This document shows positions 15,474-23,470 of a stretch of 26,900 bases of DNA, one piece after another. The stretch covers positions 1 through 26,900 of the forward strand of contig CASEKM010000002.1 in the NCBI GenBank assembly GCA_949288405.1, given 5' to 3'. The number at the start of each line of letters is the position of its first letter. Positions within the stretch are counted from its first letter, which is position 1. A model generated the notes under the pieces. That model had not been told where the DNA came from. It saw only the letters and a program-made list of their open reading frames with translations, and did not search any database. Origin of the DNA: an uncultured bacterium. GTDB taxonomy: Bacteria > Bacillota > Clostridia > Oscillospirales > Oscillospiraceae. The position numbers and the translations under genes were made by a program.

Positions 15474-16679
15474 TTAGGTCAGGCCGGAGGTCTTGACCTC
15501 CTCGATGTGGTGCTTTTTGGCATAGCCGGTGAGCATCATGGTCAGGGCGCCGTCGCCGGTGATGTTGCAGGCGGTGCCGAAGCTGTCCTGAAGGGCGAAA
15601 ATGGTCATCATCAGGCCGGTGCCCGTGTTGTCAAAGCCCAGCACGCTGATGATCAGGCCCAGGGAGGCCATCACCGTGCCGCCGGGCACGCCGGGGGCGC
15701 CCACGGCGAACACGCCCAGCAGGAAGCAGAAGAGCACCATGGTGGACAGGCTGGGCAGCTCCCCGTAGAGCACCTTGGACACGGTCATCACGAAGAACAC
15801 CTCGGTGAGCACCGAGCCGCACAGGTGGATGTTGGCAAACAGGGGGATGCCGAAGTCCACCATGTCGCTGCGGAGCACCTTGGACTTGTGGGCGCACCGC
15901 AGGGCCACCGCCAGGGTGGCGGCAGAGGACATGGTGCCCACGGCGGTGATATAGGCGGGCCCATAGTGGCGCACCACCTCCCAGGGGTTGGAGCCGGAGT
16001 ACAGCCCGCCCGCGGTGTACAGCACCGCCATCCAGATATAGTGCCCCACCATGACGATGAGGATCACGATGATGAACACAGGCAGCTGGCGGGTGATGGA
16101 GCCCTCATAGGCCAGGCCGCTGAAGGTGCCGGCGATGAAGAAGGGCAGGATGGGGATGACCACCCGCACCACCATCTCCAGCACCACCCGCTGGAACTCC
16201 TCCAGCACGTTGGTGATGATCTCCGCCTTGGCCCAGGTGGCCGCCAGACCCAGCAGCACCGAGAACACCAGGGCGGACATCACCGACATGATGGGGGCGA
16301 TCTCCAGATTGAACAGCAGCTCGGGCAGCTCGTTGAGCCCCTCCGCCGCCGACTCAATGGACAGGGCGGGGATGATGGCGAAGCCCGCCGTCATGGACAG
16401 CAGGGCGGCGATCACCGAGGAGCCGTAGGCCAGGATCAGGGCCAGCAGCAGCATCCGGGAGGCGTTCTGCTTCAGCCGGGTGATGGACGGGGCGATAAAG
16501 CCGATGACGATGAGGGGGACGCAGAAATTGATGATGGAACCCAGCAGCTCTTTGATGGTGAGCACCACCTCCATCACATTCCTGCCCACGGCCGGCCCGT
16601 CACAGGCCAGGCCCAGGACGATGCCCACCGCCACGCCCACCAGCAGGCGGAAGGGCAGGCTCTTTACGATTCCTTTCAT
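15474..16679 (-). CDS. Dicarboxylate/amino acid:cation symporter family protein, divergent
   Basis: Glutamate-transporter-fold (DAACS/SLC1) secondary transporter of 401 residues with about eight TM segments and two re-entrant hairpins. Family signatures are SSAATL (251-256, HP1), GAPGVPGGTV (328-336, HP2) and CNITGD (371-376, TM8). Against GltPh, the TM7 motif NMDGT aligns with HLCGS (285-289), and in TM8 the carboxylate-binding arginine aligns with Gly368, while the key Asp (365) and Asn (372) are kept. Substrate is therefore probably not aspartate/glutamate, and ion coupling may differ. I chose the ATG at 16679; GTG two codons upstream is possible. It has its own promoter and terminator. 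Confidence 0.9.
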   Translation of the reverse strand: MKGIVKSLPFRLLVGVAVGIVLGLACDGPAVGRNVMEVVLTIKELLGSIINFCVPLIVIGFIAPSITRLKQNASRMLLLALILAYGSSVIAALLSMTAGFAIIPALSIESAAEGLNELPELLFNLEIAPIMSVMSALVFSVLLGLAATWAKAEIITNVLEEFQRVVLEMVVRVVIPILPFFIAGTFSGLAYEGSITRQLPVFIIVILIVMVGHYIWMAVLYTAGGLYSGSNPWEVVRHYGPAYITAVGTMSSAATLAVALRCAHKSKVLRSDMVDFGIPLFANIHLCGSVLTEVFFVMTVSKVLYGELPSLSTMVLFCFLLGVFAVGAPGVPGGTVMASLGLIISVLGFDNTGTGLMMTIFALQDSFGTACNITGDGALTMMLTGYAKKHHIEEVKTSGLT

Positions 16680-16761
16680 ACACACACTCCATTCCTCAAA
16701 AATTTTGGTTCGAGGATCTCCACACGCTCCGGTCTCCCATTCTATGCCGGAGGTTGAGGGA

Positions 16762-16790
16762 ATTGTACCATATTTTCAGGCGCTTCACAA
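16762..16790 (-). promoter_or_regulatory. Promoter of the symporter gene
   Basis: The minus strand reads TTGTGA, a 17-nt spacer and TACAAT, about 80 nt upstream of the ATG. It begins only 15 bp after the prmA stop. Confidence 0.7.
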
Positions 16791-16805
16791 GTAGGAGCGG
16801 GTCCC

Positions 16806-17750
16806 TCAGGCCAGCACGGCCTCCAGGGCGGCCCAGCCGTTCTTCTCCCGCCGGCGGACCACCTTCAGGCCGTTCCGGGCCAGGGCGTCGGCCACCTCCT
16901 GGGCCCGGGGGGCGATGATGCCGGAGCACAGGAACACCCCGTCCTCGGTCATCACCTGGGGGGCCCAGGCGGACAGGGGGATGATCACGTCGGCCACGAT
17001 GTTGGCCAGCACCAGAGGATACTTCTCCCGGCCCAGCTCCTCCTCCAGGGCCCGGTCGGTGAGGATGTCCCCCGCCCGGACGGTGTACCGGTCCCTCCCG
17101 ATGCCGTTGAGGGCGGCGTTCTCATAGGCCACGTCCACCGCCTTGGGGTCGATGTCCACGGCGGCGGCGTACTCCGCCCCCAGACACAGGGCGGCAATGG
17201 ACAAAATGCCGCTGCCGCAGCCCAGGTCCAGCACCCGGTCCCCGGCCTTCGTGTGGGCCTCCACCCCCTCCAGGCACAGCTGGGTGGAGGCGTGGGACCC
17301 GGTGCCGAAGGTGAGGCCGGGGTTCAGGTAGACGGGCACCCGCCCCTGGGGCACGGGCTTGCTCTTCTCCCACTCCGGCACCACATACAGGCGCTCCCCG
17401 ATGGTCAGGGGCTTATAGTACTTCTGCCAGCTGTAGGCCCAGTCGTTCTCGCTGAGGGGGGCGGTGGTGTACTCGCAGTCCAGCCCCTGGACATACTGGG
17501 CCAGCTGGGCCCGGCCGTGGGCGTCGTCGGTGACATAGAACTTCACCCGGCACACCCCGCGCATCCGGTCCAGCAGCTCCTGGTCCACATAGTCCCAGTA
17601 CTGCCGGTTCTGCTCCAGGAACCGCTGGAACTCCCCCTCGTCCTCGATGACCAGGGCGGCCATCCCCGCGGCGGTGAGCTTGGCGCACACCTCGTCCAGC
17701 CGCTCCGGGCTGGTGTTCACCGCCACCTCCAGCCATTTGATCTCTTCCAT
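16806..17750 (-). CDS. prmA: Ribosomal protein L11 methyltransferase PrmA
   Basis: SAM-dependent enzyme that trimethylates ribosomal protein L11. The 314-residue product has the PrmA N-terminal substrate-recognition domain (WLEVAVNTSPE...). It is followed by GLTFGTGSHAST (145-156), the SAM-binding loop DLGCGSGILSIAAL (175-188), and LANIVADVI, the PrmA version of the catalytic-loop motif. The ATG has GGAGG 8 nt upstream. It lies 86 bp after degV on the same strand, and may be cotranscribed with it. Secure. Confidence 0.97.
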   Translation of the reverse strand: MEEIKWLEVAVNTSPERLDEVCAKLTAAGMAALVIEDEGEFQRFLEQNRQYWDYVDQELLDRMRGVCRVKFYVTDDAHGRAQLAQYVQGLDCEYTTAPLSENDWAYSWQKYYKPLTIGERLYVVPEWEKSKPVPQGRVPVYLNPGLTFGTGSHASTQLCLEGVEAHTKAGDRVLDLGCGSGILSIAALCLGAEYAAAVDIDPKAVDVAYENAALNGIGRDRYTVRAGDILTDRALEEELGREKYPLVLANIVADVIIPLSAWAPQVMTEDGVFLCSGIIAPRAQEVADALARNGLKVVRRREKNGWAALEAVLA

Positions 17751-17836
17751 CTTGTATTCCTCCCCATAGCACTTCGGCCGGGGCGGTGCCCGCTCCGGCC
17801 GATTTGGCTGTTCTTTTCATCGCGCTGCTGCGTTTC

Positions 17837-18709
17837 TTACCGCTGGGTGCCCAGATAGAACAGGGCCACCGTCCCCGGGCCGGCGTGGGCGCCGATCACC
17901 GGGCCGATGTGGTTCAGCCGCACCTCCCGGACCCCCAGGCGGGAGCGGATCATCTCGGCCACTGCCGCCGCGTCCTTGCGGCAGTCCCCGTGGCTGATGA
18001 ACACGATCTGCTTCCCCTCCTCGGTGACCGTCTTCTCCATCTTATCCACCAGGGCCTTCAGGGAGGCGTGGCGTCCCCGGGCCTTTCCGATGTTGATCAG
18101 GTGCCCCTCGTCGTCCACGTGGAGGACGGGCTTGATCTGAAGCATGGAGCCCACCACGGCGGTGGTGGCGGAGATGCGCCCGCCCCGCTTCAGGAAGTGC
18201 AGGTCGTCCACGGTGAACTGGTGGCTCAGGTGGAGCTTGTTCTCCTCCGCCCAGTCCCGCACCTCCTCGATGCTCATCCCCTGCTTCTGCTTCTGGGCGG
18301 CCAGCCACACCAGCAGGCCCTGCCCCAGGGAGGCGCACAGGGTGTCCACCGTGTACAGCTTCCGCTCCGGGTACTTCTCCCGCAGCTCCTCCACCGCGAT
18401 GACCGACGCCTGATAGGTGCCGGACAGGCCGGAGGAGAAGGCCAGGATCAGCACGTCCTTCCCCTCCTTCAGCAGGGGCTCCGCCGCCTGGACATACTGG
18501 TCCACGTTGACGGCGGCGGTGGTGGCCACCTCCCCCGCCCGGAGCATGTCGTAAAACAGGGCCGGGTCCATATCCCGGTGGTCCGGGTAGTCGTGGAAGG
18601 TCTTGCCCTGAATGGTGAAGCTCAGGGGCAGGACGATCACGCCGGTCTCCTCCACCATCTCCTGGCTCATGTCGGCGGCGGAGTCGGTGAGCAGAACAAA
18701 TTCAGACAT
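17837..18709 (-). CDS. DegV family fatty-acid-binding protein
   Basis: Member of the DegV/FakB family, which binds a fatty acid; FakB partners present it to the kinase FakA for phosphorylation. The 290-residue protein begins VLLTDSAADMS (the TDSxxD signature), continues with TTAAVNVDQY, the SSGLSGTYQ (92-100) ligand-binding loop, and DDLHFLKRGGRIS. It ends with the conserved HIGPVIGAHAGPGTVALFY. The ATG at 18709 follows AGGAGGT; a longer in-frame extension to 18883 lies inside the upstream gene and is rejected. It lies 28 bp after the DUF1836 gene, probably the same transcript. No fakA is in the window. Confidence 0.95.
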   Translation of the reverse strand: MSEFVLLTDSAADMSQEMVEETGVIVLPLSFTIQGKTFHDYPDHRDMDPALFYDMLRAGEVATTAAVNVDQYVQAAEPLLKEGKDVLILAFSSGLSGTYQASVIAVEELREKYPERKLYTVDTLCASLGQGLLVWLAAQKQKQGMSIEEVRDWAEENKLHLSHQFTVDDLHFLKRGGRISATTAVVGSMLQIKPVLHVDDEGHLINIGKARGRHASLKALVDKMEKTVTEEGKQIVFISHGDCRKDAAAVAEMIRSRLGVREVRLNHIGPVIGAHAGPGTVALFYLGTQR

Positions 18710-18737
18710 AGATGATGACCTCCTGTCTGTCTTTTCC

Positions 18738-19271
18738 TTACTTTTTTGTCTTTTTCCCCTGGTCCGCCCCGGCGGGCTGGAGGATATCCAGGATCCGGGC
18801 GCAGGCCAGCTGGTCCGCGTAGCTGCGCAGGGCCAGGTCCAGGGCCATTTTGGCCAGCTCCTCCCGGCCCGCCTCCCCGTCAATGGCGGCGGCGGTGCCG
18901 GACAGGGCCCGGTCCAGGGCCCCGCAGAAATAGCGGTAGAGCTCCTCCGGCTCCCGGGTGCGCTCCTCCCCCGCCCGCATGAGGATGCCGATGTCCCGCA
19001 CGGAGAGCACCTTCTTCAGGGCGCACACCGCCGTGAGATAGCCCAGGTGGATGGGGCCGTACCGCTTGCCGGAGGCCCGGGGCACCAGCCCGTCCTTGAT
19101 GTAGTTGTTCACCATGGCGGAGGTGAGGGCCTCGCTGTCGTCAAAGTGGATCAGCTGCCGGGGCATATAGGAGATGATCTGGTCCATGTACAGGGCGATG
19201 TCGGGCAGCTCATGCCACTGGGCGGGCCGCTCCCGCTCCATACGCTCCTTCAGGTCCATCAGTTCTTCCAT
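18738..19271 (-). CDS. DUF1836 domain-containing protein
   Basis: A 177-residue protein of the DUF1836 family found in Firmicutes. The central part (PRQLIHFDDSEALTSAMVNNYIKDGLVP...) and the following ALKKVLSVRDIGILM resemble a MerR-like winged helix, so a DNA-binding role is plausible but unproven. The C-terminal half is helical and the last residues are Lys-rich. The ATG at 19271 has GAGAGGAGAG upstream, and its own promoter lies 35-65 bp above. It leads degV and perhaps prmA, so it may regulate that unit. Confidence 0.88.
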   Translation of the reverse strand: MEELMDLKERMERERPAQWHELPDIALYMDQIISYMPRQLIHFDDSEALTSAMVNNYIKDGLVPRASGKRYGPIHLGYLTAVCALKKVLSVRDIGILMRAGEERTREPEELYRYFCGALDRALSGTAAAIDGEAGREELAKMALDLALRSYADQLACARILDILQPAGADQGKKTKK

Positions 19272-19305
19272 GGCAGTCTCTCCTCTCTGGCTCGTCGTTG
19301 CCTTT

Positions 19306-19334
19306 ATGCTATCACGCCCCGGGGAAAAATGCAA
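19306..19334 (-). promoter_or_regulatory. Promoter of the DUF1836-degV unit
   Basis: The minus strand reads TTGCAT, a 17-nt spacer and TAGCAT, placed about 35 nt before the ATG, in the 93-bp gap after the CmpB-like gene. Confidence 0.5.
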
Positions 19335-19364
19335 ATGTGATTTTCAAAATGACGCCTCGGGCGC

Positions 19365-20279
19365 TTACCGCTGCTCCAGCCAGCGGCGCAGCCGCTCCAG
19401 GGTCCCCCGGTGGTCCAGGGAGCGCAGCCCGGGGAAGGCGGCCAGCAGGCGCCGCTGTCCGAAGATGCGGCGGCTGCGGGCCTCCTCAAAGCGGGCCCGC
19501 AGCTCGTCCAGGTCCCGCTCCCGCTCCTCCAGCCACTCCGCCTGCTCCAGCCGCAGCTGGAAGCGGCGCTGGGCCAGGTCGTCCCGGACCTCCTCCACGT
19601 TTTGGCGCAGCTCGGCCCGGCGGCGCTCCGCCGCCTCCCGCAGCTGGTCCAGGCTGTCCAGCACGTCCTCCCGGGCCTCCGCCCCGGCCAGCACGCCCCC
19701 GGCTAGCCGCTCTCCCAGGTCGTTGGACACCTCCCGCAGCCGGCCAGCCAGCTCGTCCAGCTGCCGCAGCTGCCGGTTCATCCGCACCACGGTACGCACC
19801 GTGGCCGCCAAATCTGCCGCCATGGCGGCGGCGAAGACGGCCAGCAGCACCCAGCCGATGGAACGGGGCACCGCCCGGACCCCCCACAGCACCGTGGGGT
19901 GGACGATCTTCAGCACGAACAGGCAGGCCAGCCCCCAGTACAGGGAGAACCGAAGGCAGATGTAGCCCCCCAGGTTGAACGGCTCGTCAGAGTAGTCCCA
20001 CCAGCGCTGGTGGAACAGCTTCTCCAGCAGAAAGCCGGTGAGCCACTCCAGCAGGGAGGTGAGGACCACCGAGCCCAGAAACAGCAGCACCGTGTTCCCC
20101 ATCAGGGGCCGCAGAGCCCACAGCACCGCCGCCATTCCAAAGCCGTAGATGGGGCACACCGGCCCGTTGAGAAAGCCCCGGTTGACGAATTTCCCCGTGC
20201 GCAGGGCGGCGTAGCACACCTCCGCGCACCAGCCCAGGAAGGCATAGACAAAAAAGAGCCACAGGGTCAGATAGAGCAT
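19365..20279 (-). CDS. CmpB-like putative ABC transporter permease (PF06541-type) with coiled-coil tail
   Basis: A 304-residue membrane protein. The first about 160 residues match the putative ABC-transporter type IV/CmpB family: FLGWCAEVCYA, RGFLNGPVCPIYGFG and WWDYSDEPFNLGGYICLRFS are its characteristic segments. They form about five TM helices (3-24, 42-58, 63-84, 104-126, 139-160). Residues 165-285 form a highly charged Arg/Glu-rich coiled coil, which is not part of the basic family fold. No ATP-binding partner is nearby, so transport is unproven. The ATG follows GGAGG by 5 nt. It lies 24 bp after the GNAT gene, most likely cotranscribed. Confidence 0.88.
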   Translation of the reverse strand: MLYLTLWLFFVYAFLGWCAEVCYAALRTGKFVNRGFLNGPVCPIYGFGMAAVLWALRPLMGNTVLLFLGSVVLTSLLEWLTGFLLEKLFHQRWWDYSDEPFNLGGYICLRFSLYWGLACLFVLKIVHPTVLWGVRAVPRSIGWVLLAVFAAAMAADLAATVRTVVRMNRQLRQLDELAGRLREVSNDLGERLAGGVLAGAEAREDVLDSLDQLREAAERRRAELRQNVEEVRDDLAQRRFQLRLEQAEWLEERERDLDELRARFEEARSRRIFGQRRLLAAFPGLRSLDHRGTLERLRRWLEQR

Positions 20280-20303
20280 GAAAACCTCCGGGCGCAGCCA
20301 AAG

Positions 20304-20825
20304 CTACAGCGCCTTCTCATAGCAGTTGAGCACCTCGTGGATAAAGCCCTGGAAGAAGAACTCCGTGGCCCCGGCGAAGGCGTAGCCCAGGCGGGGGTAC
20401 ATGGCGTTGGCGGGGACGTTGCCCTCATAGGTGTCCAGGCGCACCGCCTTTTTCCCCTGGCGGCGCAGCTCCTCCTCGCAGAAAGCCACAAATTCCCGGG
20501 CCTTGCCCCGCCCCGACCAGCTGGGCCGGATGACCAGGGTGTGGATCACCCCCACCTCCGGTTTTTCCGCAGGGATGGCCCAGGGGATGTTGTCGTACTC
20601 AGGGAGCTGCTCTCCGTTGAGATTGACGCAGCCGTAGACCGCGCCGTCCTCCTCCCCCACCCACAGGGTGCCCGCCTCCAGGGCGGTTCGGGCCGTGTCC
20701 CGGGTGGGGTACTTGCCCCGCTGCCAGTTGGTGTAGGAGACAGGGCGGGCGTCCTCGGCGGCTAAAATTTCCTCGTAGATCTCCGCGATGGCGTCCAGGT
20801 CGGACGGCTGGGCAGGTCGGATCAT
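20304..20825 (-). CDS. GNAT family N-acetyltransferase
   Basis: A 173-residue acetyl-CoA-dependent acyltransferase of unknown substrate. The fold is recognisable from the start (IRPAQPSDLDAIAEIYEEI), the beta-4/alpha-3 acetyl-CoA loop region VIRPSWSGRGKAREFV, and the C-terminal ANAMYPRLGYAFAG (NxxAxxxYxxxGF-like). The motif tells class but not substrate. The ATG at 20825 has AAAGGAG 8 nt upstream, better than an in-frame alternative further upstream. It is the first gene before the CmpB-like gene. A weak TATTAC -10 lies about 25 nt above the start codon, without a clear -35. Confidence 0.92.
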   Translation of the reverse strand: MIRPAQPSDLDAIAEIYEEILAAEDARPVSYTNWQRGKYPTRDTARTALEAGTLWVGEEDGAVYGCVNLNGEQLPEYDNIPWAIPAEKPEVGVIHTLVIRPSWSGRGKAREFVAFCEEELRRQGKKAVRLDTYEGNVPANAMYPRLGYAFAGATEFFFQGFIHEVLNCYEKAL

Positions 20826-20922
20826 AGACGGATGCTCCTTTCGCAATCTGTAATACACATGGGGGTGTTTTTACGGGAACTTCACTGTCACGGTGGCAAA
20901 TGAAGGGGTGGTTCCCAATGTC

Positions 20923-21095
20923 ATCTAGTTAGGGAAACGCGCTTTTTGGCCCCCTTGTGAAAGGGGGCTCCCGGCGAAGCCGGGTGGGGGATTCCGTTGA
21001 TCAATAAAGTTTCCGTGATTCGGAATCCCTCCACCGCCTTCGGCGGTCCCCCTCCCTTTCACAAGGGAGGCTTTTGTACAGATCCTTAACTGGAT
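20923..21095. repeat. MITE-like non-coding inverted-repeat element
   Basis: A region of about 173 bp whose two halves are imperfect inverted copies. The inner arms are 20949-20996 and 21020-21071, each starting with a CCTTGTGAAAGGG-type stem, then a GGCGAAGCC/GCCTTCGGC stem, then GGATTCCG next to a 23-bp centre. The outermost ends, ATCTAGTTAGGGA and, inverted, ATCCAGTTAAGGA, also match. There is no coding capacity. It lies between the GNAT and P-type ATPase-like genes. The form is that of a miniature inverted-repeat element or palindromic dispersed repeat; only one copy is in this window. Confidence 0.75.
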
Positions 21096-21118
21096 GGCAC
21101 TGGGCGGTGCCGAGCATC

Positions 21119-23362
21119 TCAATACCGGGGCACCCAGCTGGTCAAAAACCACACGGGGGCCAGCCAGAACAGCAGGAAGATCAGCAGGTTCAGGGGGGAC
21201 AGAGACCCGTAGGCGTCCACCGAGGTGAGGTAGTAGGCCAGCAGCACCCCCAGGGCGGAGCCCACGCAGGTGAGCCCCGCCCCAAACCGGGCGGCCCACC
21301 GCAGGCGCTTGGCCCCCACCACCGCGTCGGCACAGGGCAGCAGCCCCTCCCGGCACAGGACGGCGGTGATGACCGCGCTGTGGGGCTGGTCCGGGTCGGA
21401 CAGCTCCCGGCGGCGCTCCACCGGGGGGAAGTCCATCTTGTCCGCCGCCAGCTTGAACCGCTGGTGGAGCATGGCGGGGATCAGGTTGAAGTCCCGGGTG
21501 GCCAGCACCGGCCCCACCTTCTCCCGCAGGAGGGAGTCCAGGGCGGGGAACACCGTGTCGGGCAGGGTGTAGTTCAGGGCGAAGATGCCCGCCAGCTCCC
21601 CGTCGATGGCGCAGAACACTGCGTTTTTCACGTGGAGCCCCTGGGGCAGCTTCACCTCCATCAGGTTCATAAAGGCGGCGGAGCCCACCAGTACCTGCTC
21701 TCCCCGGATGTGGGCGGACAGGCCGCCCCCCTCATAGCAGTTCAGATCCTCCGCCCGGCGGAAGATGGCCCCCTGGGCCCGGAGCAGGTCGTGAAACAGC
21801 TTGGTCAGGCCGCTGCCCGAGTCCCGGATCAGGGTGGCGGTGCACCCCACCACCTTCTCGATGGACCAGTCCCCAAAGACCTTGATGCCGTTGAGCTCCA
21901 CATAGCCCGGCGGGAACAGGTCCCCGTCGGTGATCAGCACCCGGTCCCCCTTCTTGGACTGGGCCATCCCAGGCCAGCCGGCCAGGGCCGCCCCGCTCTG
22001 GGCCAGGCGGCGGGCCACCTTGTGGAGGGGACGGCTGTACACCAGGGCCCCGCCCAGGGCGGCGGAGGCGGTGAAGGAGGCGGACAGGCACCACAGCAGA
22101 TGCCCCGGCTTGCCCAGGCCATAGGAGGCCAGCAGGGAGAGCAGGACGCAGGCCAGCAGCAGCACCGGGCAGACCGCCCGGTAGATCCGCTGGGCCCCGT
22201 CGTCCATCTGGATCTGGCTGCCAAAGCCCTCCGGGGCGCCGGGCCACTTGCAGTAGGTGTCCCGGCCGTTCCACTTCCCCTCGTCCAGGGTGAGCACATA
22301 GGGCTCCGCCGCCGCGGAGGCGGTGCGGCAGCTCAGGCGCAGGGCGCATTTTTTATGGTAGGTCCCGTGGAGCAGCAGGAACAGTCCGGCCAGCACCGCG
22401 GCGGCGTAGGGCAGCTGCCCCTCCCGGTTCTGGGTCAGGGCCAGGGTAATGGCGTCGGCCAGGGTAAAGACCGCCGCCAGAGCGGTCAGGGTGTCCATTC
22501 CCACCCGGCCCCGGAGGGCCCGGGCCACGCCGGCGGCCAGCACGTCCAGGGACAGGAGCATCCCCGCCCCCACCAGGCCGGCGGAGATCCACACCTGGGT
22601 CTGGTATCCGTCCAGCGGGGGCAGCCACACATAGTTGATGGCGGGGACGATCAGCTGCACCAGGGCGGCAGCAGCCAGCAGGAACACCAGCACCGCCCGC
22701 AGGCGCATCCCCTTGAGCCCCTTGCCGTAGCGGCGGGCCAGCTCCTGGGGAGCGGTATCCGGGGGCGGGGGTTCCGGTCTCCGGGGTCGGCGGAAGCGGC
22801 TGGGGGCCTCCTCCGGCTCGTCCTCCTCCACGTCGGTGCCGGGAATCAGCTGCTCCAGGCGGCGGATCTCCTCCTGGTCCATGCTCTCCGACTCCTGGAA
22901 CATATGGTCGGCGTAGTCGTCCGCCCTCTGGGTCAGGTCCTTCAGGAAGGAGGAGAGGACGCTCTCCTCCTCGGGGAACTCCACCACCCGGTCATTGGGC
23001 GCTTCCTCCTCCCCGGTCTCCTCCGGTCCCGCTTCGCCGGACTCCTCCTCCGGCCCGTCTTCCTCCGGCTCCTCCTCCAGGCGCTCCTCCGGCACCGCAT
23101 GTCCGCCGGGGAAGGCCACCACGTTGTCCCGGGGGTGGGCCCGCCGGGGGGCCTCCGGCCAGGGGAGATCGGGCCCCTCCGCCTCCTCCCCCCCCTGGGG
23201 GCGGACAGAGACGGGGACGGCGGAGCGCCGGGGGCTCTTCCGGCCTCCGTACTCCGCCAAAATGTCCTCCAGAGTAAAGGAACCCGGCTCCGCGTCTCCG
23301 ATGAGGGATTTGACCTCTGCCAGGTCGTCCTTGTTCAGTTTTTTCGGGTCGCGGTCACGCAT
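21119..23362 (-). CDS. Degenerate P1B-type ATPase homologue, probably without ATPase activity
   Basis: A 747-residue membrane protein whose C-terminal 530 residues follow heavy-metal P-type ATPases. There are TM helices near 219-243, 257-279, 289-309 (GMDTLTALA), 317-333, 393-414, 421-443, 693-712 and 722-742. An N-domain-like GGGLSAHIRGEQVLVG is at 545-560. Yet key motifs are replaced: CPC aligns with CLS (425-427), the DKTGT loop with TDGDL (478-482), TGD with ATRD (621-624); TGES and GDGxND are absent. Residues 1-215 are acidic and disordered, not a metal-binding domain. ATG follows AAGGAG by 7 nt. It lies 108 bp after rlmB, possibly cotranscribed. The frame is intact throughout, so it is not a decaying gene. 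Role unknown. Confidence 0.8.
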   Translation of the reverse strand: MRDRDPKKLNKDDLAEVKSLIGDAEPGSFTLEDILAEYGGRKSPRRSAVPVSVRPQGGEEAEGPDLPWPEAPRRAHPRDNVVAFPGGHAVPEERLEEEPEEDGPEEESGEAGPEETGEEEAPNDRVVEFPEEESVLSSFLKDLTQRADDYADHMFQESESMDQEEIRRLEQLIPGTDVEEDEPEEAPSRFRRPRRPEPPPPDTAPQELARRYGKGLKGMRLRAVLVFLLAAAALVQLIVPAINYVWLPPLDGYQTQVWISAGLVGAGMLLSLDVLAAGVARALRGRVGMDTLTALAAVFTLADAITLALTQNREGQLPYAAAVLAGLFLLLHGTYHKKCALRLSCRTASAAAEPYVLTLDEGKWNGRDTYCKWPGAPEGFGSQIQMDDGAQRIYRAVCPVLLLACVLLSLLASYGLGKPGHLLWCLSASFTASAALGGALVYSRPLHKVARRLAQSGAALAGWPGMAQSKKGDRVLITDGDLFPPGYVELNGIKVFGDWSIEKVVGCTATLIRDSGSGLTKLFHDLLRAQGAIFRRAEDLNCYEGGGLSAHIRGEQVLVGSAAFMNLMEVKLPQGLHVKNAVFCAIDGELAGIFALNYTLPDTVFPALDSLLREKVGPVLATRDFNLIPAMLHQRFKLAADKMDFPPVERRRELSDPDQPHSAVITAVLCREGLLPCADAVVGAKRLRWAARFGAGLTCVGSALGVLLAYYLTSVDAYGSLSPLNLLIFLLFWLAPVWFLTSWVPRY

Positions 23363-23470
23363 GGGGGAACTCCTTGCCGGAATGGGGCGTACCCAGGGAA
23401 AATCCCCGCAGTTTCATCTCCATTCCGTATTTTTTCTGTTGGTTGATACGATTTGTGATCGAGCTCCCGC

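Noticed and set aside
12308..15496. 1062-codon plus-strand open frame opposite the class A PBP gene
   Set aside because: Same artefact; it crosses promoters and terminators and has no recognisable domain, whereas the minus strand has all PBP motifs.
20925..21356. Minus-strand open frame spanning the inverted-repeat element
   Set aside because: It is a read-through of the C-terminal end of the ATPase-like gene in another frame plus the palindromic element; no start signal or domain.
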